Part shown: piece after piece, positions 5,583-9,706 of the stretch | Numbering within the stretch: the stretch's first letter is position 1 | Layout: the number at the start of each line of letters is the position of its first letter | Made by a program: the position numbers and the translations under genes | Assembly: GCA_031282665.1 (NCBI GenBank) | Contig: JAITDH010000137.1 | Span: 1-9,706 of the forward strand | Direction: 5' to 3' | From: Zoogloeaceae bacterium | Lineage (GTDB): Bacteria > Pseudomonadota > Gammaproteobacteria > Burkholderiales > Rhodocyclaceae | Length of the DNA stretch: 9,706 nt | Notes under the pieces: generated by a model | Seen by the model: the letters and a program-made list of their open reading frames with translations, nothing else | Told to the model about the DNA's origin: nothing | Databases searched by the model: none

Positions 5583-6620
5583 ATGTCTCTCCTTTCCCGT
5601 GACGAACAACTGACCGCCTGGATCGCCACACGGGTCGCGCCATATTACCGTTTGCCCGCCGATCGCATCTCGCTCGCGCCCGCCTCCGCCGACGCCAGTT
5701 TCCGCCGTTATTTCCGCCTTTCCTTCCCGGACGGCCAGACGCATATCCTGATGGACGCGCCGCCGGAACAGGAAGACTGCCGGCCCTTCATCGAGGTCGC
5801 CGCCCTGATGGCCGAAGCGGGCATCCTCGCGCCGCGGGTGGAAATCGAGGATGGCGAGGCCGGTTTCCTGCTCCTTTCCGACCTGGGACGAGTGAGTTAC
5901 CTCGCCGCCCTGCAGGCCGAACCCGGACGGGCGGACACCCTGATGCGCCCGGTGCTGGATACCCTGGTTCGCTGGCAGAAGGCTTCCCGCCCCGGCATCC
6001 TGCCGCCTTACGACGAAACCTTGCTGCGCCGGGAAATGGCGCTCTTCCCCGAATGGTACCTGGGCAGGCATCTGGGCCGGACCCTTGCGGAGACGGAAGA
6101 AAAGGCGCTCGAACGGGTCTTTTCCCTCCTCGTCGAAGCGGCCCTGGCGCAGCCGCGCGTTTTCGTGCATCGTGACTTCATGCCCCGCAACCTGATGCTG
6201 TCCGAACACGAAGCGGTCGTCATCCCCGGCGTGCTCGATTTCCAGGACGCGGTGGAAGGTCCCATCACCTACGACCTGGTCTCGCTCTTTCGCGACGCCT
6301 TCATTTCCTGGGAAGAAGAACAGGAACTCGACTGGGTCATCCGCTATTGGGAAAAGGCGCGCGCCGCGGGCCTGCCCGTGCATCCGGATTTCGGCGACTT
6401 CTGGCGCGCCTACGAGTGGATGGGCCTGCAACGCCACCTGAAAGTGCTGGGCATCTTCTGCCGCCTCCACTATCGTGACGGCAAATCGCATTATCTTGCC
6501 GACCTGCCGCGTTTTGTCGGTTATATTCGCAAGATCGCCGGACGGTATGGAGAATTCAAGCCGCTGCTGCCGATCCTCGCCGGGCGGGAAGAAAATACCG
6601 ATGTCCATTTCACCTTTTGA
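5583..6620 (+). CDS. amgK: anomeric MurNAc/GlcNAc kinase
   Basis: AmgK phosphorylates the anomeric carbon of N-acetylmuramate (and GlcNAc) with ATP. This is the first committed step of the cell-wall recycling bypass that avoids the fosfomycin-sensitive de novo route to UDP-MurNAc. The 345-residue protein has the aminoglycoside-phosphotransferase fold: an N-terminal lobe with ASADASFRRYFRL (34-46) and a catalytic loop HRDFMPRNLM (196-205), in which D198 is the likely base and N203 a metal ligand. DFQDA (219-223) serves as the DFD-like metal motif, and PITYDLVSLFRDAF (227-240) is typical of this subgroup. The length matches pseudomonad AmgK. It lies divergent from lptD and 12 bases before murU, the same neighbourhood reported in pseudomonads, which supports the specific function over a generic phosphotransferase. 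The ATG at 5583 gives the expected N-terminus. The next gene supplies the following reaction. Confidence 0.93.
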   Translation: MSLLSRDEQLTAWIATRVAPYYRLPADRISLAPASADASFRRYFRLSFPDGQTHILMDAPPEQEDCRPFIEVAALMAEAGILAPRVEIEDGEAGFLLLSDLGRVSYLAALQAEPGRADTLMRPVLDTLVRWQKASRPGILPPYDETLLRREMALFPEWYLGRHLGRTLAETEEKALERVFSLLVEAALAQPRVFVHRDFMPRNLMLSEHEAVVIPGVLDFQDAVEGPITYDLVSLFRDAFISWEEEQELDWVIRYWEKARAAGLPVHPDFGDFWRAYEWMGLQRHLKVLGIFCRLHYRDGKSHYLADLPRFVGYIRKIAGRYGEFKPLLPILAGREENTDVHFTF

Positions 6621-6626
6621 AAGGAG
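6621..6626 (+). promoter_or_regulatory. ribosome binding site of murU
   Basis: AAGGAG follows the amgK stop codon directly and lies six bases before the murU ATG. It is the strongest Shine-Dalgarno in the plus-strand operon. Confidence 0.65.
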
Positions 6627-6632
6627 TCCCGC

Positions 6633-7322
6633 ATGAGAGTCATGATCCTCGCCGCCGGACGCGGCGAGCGGATGCGGCCCCTTTCCGACCTCGTTCCCAA
6701 GGCGCTCCTTCCCGTGGGCGGCAAGCCTCTCATCGTCTGGCACCTGGAACGGCTCGCCGCCGCCGGCTTCCGCAACGTCATCATCAATGTCGCCCACCTG
6801 GGCGAGCGGATCCAGGGCGAACTGGGCGACGGCTCCGCCTGGAACCTCAAGATCCTCTATTCCCCGGAACCTCCCGGCGCGCTGGAAACGGCGGGCGGCA
6901 TCGCGCACGTCCTGCCCCTCCTCGGCGGGCATCCGTTCCTGGTCGTCAATGCCGACATATTCTGCGACTGGGACCCACAGCCCATGCTGACCTTCCCCTT
7001 GCAGGAACGGCTGGCGCACCTGCTGCTGGTCGACAACCCCGCCCATCATCCCGGCGGCGATTTCGTCCTCGGCAGGGATGGCAAAATCCTCGACGACGAC
7101 GTCCAGGCGCGGCTCACCTATGCCGGCATCGGGCTTTATTCCCCCCGCCTGTTCGATGGACTCGACCCGGATCGTCCCGCCCCGCTCGCCCCGCTCCTCT
7201 ATGAAGCGGTGACGAAAGGGCTGGTCAGCGGCGAGCGCTACAGCGGACGCTGGGTCGACGTCGGCACGCCAGAGCGTCTTTATCTCCTGGACGCCGAACT
7301 CAAAGAACGGAGCAAAGCATGA
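6633..7322 (+). CDS. murU: N-acetylmuramate 1-phosphate uridylyltransferase
   Basis: MurU joins UTP and MurNAc-1-phosphate to give UDP-MurNAc and pyrophosphate, completing the recycling bypass begun by AmgK. The 229-residue protein is a compact nucleotidyltransferase. The nucleotide-binding signature LAAGRGERMRPLSD is at 6-19, the PKALLPVGGKPL motif with the conserved lysine is at 22-33, and the metal-binding NAD with D108 is at 106-108. The closing GRWVDVGTPERL at 205-216 is standard for this family. It has no C-terminal left-handed helix acyltransferase domain, which separates it from GlmU. The short length fits MurU rather than glucose-1-phosphate thymidylyltransferase (about 290) or mannose-1-phosphate guanylyltransferase. 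Its stop codon overlaps the pepP start as ATGA, so pepP is translationally coupled. Function is inferred from family and the AmgK pairing. Confidence 0.92.
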   Translation: MRVMILAAGRGERMRPLSDLVPKALLPVGGKPLIVWHLERLAAAGFRNVIINVAHLGERIQGELGDGSAWNLKILYSPEPPGALETAGGIAHVLPLLGGHPFLVVNADIFCDWDPQPMLTFPLQERLAHLLLVDNPAHHPGGDFVLGRDGKILDDDVQARLTYAGIGLYSPRLFDGLDPDRPAPLAPLLYEAVTKGLVSGERYSGRWVDVGTPERLYLLDAELKERSKA

Positions 7323-8628
7323 CCTGCGATATTTCCCTCCACAAGAAGCGCCGCGCGCGCTTCGCCGAAAAGGTCGGCGACGGCATCGCCCTGATTCCCA
7401 CCGCGCGCGAGCATCCGCGCAATCCCTGTCCCTACCGCCCCGACTCCTATTTCTGGTATCTCACCGGCTTTCCCGAACCGGAAGCCGTGCTGGTCATCGC
7501 CGCCGGGCGCTCCCTGCTCTTCTGCCGGGAAAAGGACCCCGAGCGGGAAACTTGGACCGGCGTCCGCTACGGGCCGGAGGCGGCGCGGGAAATCTTCGCC
7601 TTCGACGAAACCTGGCCGCTGTCCGAACTGGAAAAGAAACTTCCGGAACTGATCGCCAACCGCCCGGTTCTCTGGCATGCCCTGGGGATGGACGGCGAAT
7701 GGGACGCCCGCGTGATGCGCGCCCTCGAATCCGTCCGCGGCATGGCGCGCGCCGGACAGAGCGCGCCCGCCCTGCTCTCCGACTGGCGCGACACCCTGGA
7801 CGGCATGCGTCTCCTGAAAGACGAAAGCGAACTCGCGCACATGCGCCGGGCCGCCGAAATCACCGCGTCCGGCCATCTCGGCGCCCTGCAAAGCTGCGCG
7901 CCGGGCATGGCGGAATACGCCCTGGAGGCGGAACTGAGCTACCAATTCCGCCGCCTGGGAGCAAACGGGCACGCGTACAACCCCATCGTGGCGAGCGGCG
8001 GAAACGCCTGCATCCTGCACTACACGCGGAACGACCGCACGCTCCAAGACGGCGAACTCGTCCTGATCGACGCCGGCTGCGAATACCAGGGCTACGCCGC
8101 CGACATTACCCGCACCTTCCCGGTCAATGGCCGCTTTTCCGCCGCACAAAAGGATTGCTACGAAATCGTCCTTGCCGCGCAGCAGGCGGCCATCGCCGCC
8201 GCCCGCCCCGGCGCGCCCTTCAATGCCCCGCACATGGCCGCGGTGCGCGTCCTCACCCAGGGCATGGTCGATCTCGGCCTGCTTTCCGGGAACATCGACC
8301 ATCTGATCGAAACCACCGCCTACCAGCGTTTCTACATGCACCGCACCGGCCACTGGCTGGGCCTCGACGTGCATGACGCGGGCCGCTACAGGCTGGCGGG
8401 CACGGACGACCGGGAAGACTGGGTCGCCCTCGCCCCCGGCATGACGCTCACCTGCGAGCCGGGACTCTACATTCCCGCCGCGCCCGACATCCCCGCCGCC
8501 CTCGCCGACATCGGCATCCGCATCGAAGACGATCTTCTCGTCACCGCCAGGGGCTGCGAGGTCTATACCCAGGTCCCGAAAAGCGTCGCGGAAATCGAAG
8601 AAGCGATGCGCGGCGGACGGGAAGCGCC

Positions 8629-8632
<4 letters not shown>
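7319..8632 (+). CDS. pepP: Xaa-Pro aminopeptidase P (M24B)
   Basis: PepP removes the N-terminal residue from peptides whose second residue is proline; it is a cytoplasmic dimanganese enzyme. The 437 residues (E. coli 441) comprise an aminopeptidase-P N-terminal domain (about 5-150, with [20 protein letters not shown] around 40-59) and a pita-bread catalytic domain (about 170-430). All five metal ligands are visible: D251 (LIDAG), D262 (ADITRTF), H345 ([13 protein letters not shown]), E380 (CEPGLY) and E403 (IRIEDD). They align at constant offsets to D260, D271, H354, E383 and E406 of the E. coli enzyme, and the accessory histidines H234, H341 and H352 are present as well. It starts within the murU stop (ATGA) and ends within the ruvB start (GTGA), so it is co-translated with both. 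The connection to cell-wall recycling is positional only. The enzyme looks fully active. Confidence 0.96.
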
Positions 8633-9705
<1,073 letters not shown>

Positions 9706-9706
9706 G

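Noticed and set aside
5452..5643. Extension of lptD upstream to the ATG at 5643
   Set aside because: The added 64 residues would overlap amgK and be encoded by the heptamer tracts, while AAGGAG clearly marks the ATG at 5451.
5562..7049. A 495-codon open frame on the minus strand across amgK and murU
   Set aside because: It spans two well-identified plus-strand genes and their junction, with low-complexity Gly/Glu/Val-rich translation typical of a shadow frame.

Overview
The window reads as a chromosomal housekeeping region of a high-G+C Gram-negative bacterium, most likely a betaproteobacterium. The reasons are the gene order lptD-surA-pdxA divergent from amgK-murU-pepP, a RuvB that begins MIETD, and LPS and peptidoglycan-recycling enzymes of the proteobacterial type. 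I cannot name the genus. All seven large genes are intact apart from pdxA, which runs off the left edge. I see no transposase, phage gene, tRNA, rRNA or CRISPR array.

Left half (minus strand, transcribed right to left): lptD (2905-5451), surA (1589-2899), a small lipoprotein gene (1082-1495), a possible 30-codon ORF (993-1085) and the start of pdxA (1-996). LptD is the outer-membrane LPS insertion barrel. SurA is the periplasmic chaperone that delivers barrels such as LptD. PdxA makes a pyridoxal phosphate precursor and is a traditional neighbour of surA. The lipoprotein gene and the small ORF sit between surA and pdxA, are lower in G+C (about 52% for the lipoprotein gene) and were not recognised.

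Right half (plus strand): amgK (5583-6620), murU (6633-7322), pepP (7319-8632) and ruvB (8629-9705) form one tightly packed operon with gaps or overlaps of 12, -4 and -4 bases. AmgK and MurU are the anomeric kinase and uridylyltransferase that turn recycled MurNAc into UDP-MurNAc. PepP is a proline aminopeptidase and RuvB is the Holliday-junction branch-migration motor. The direct pepP-ruvB junction is unusual, because in related bacteria, as I remember it, several genes including ruvC and ruvA lie between them.

The least expected feature is the divergent lptD/amgK control region (about 5366-5548). It carries 7-bp tandem repeats of two families, TCYGTCY and CTGATWC, arranged around GC-rich hairpins. 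Two copies of a similar unit lie in opposite orientation on either side of the lptD start codon. One copy is inside the lptD reading frame and encodes an extra-long N-terminal part of its signal peptide. Otherwise the window is ordinary core genome, and I do not see a new multi-gene system.
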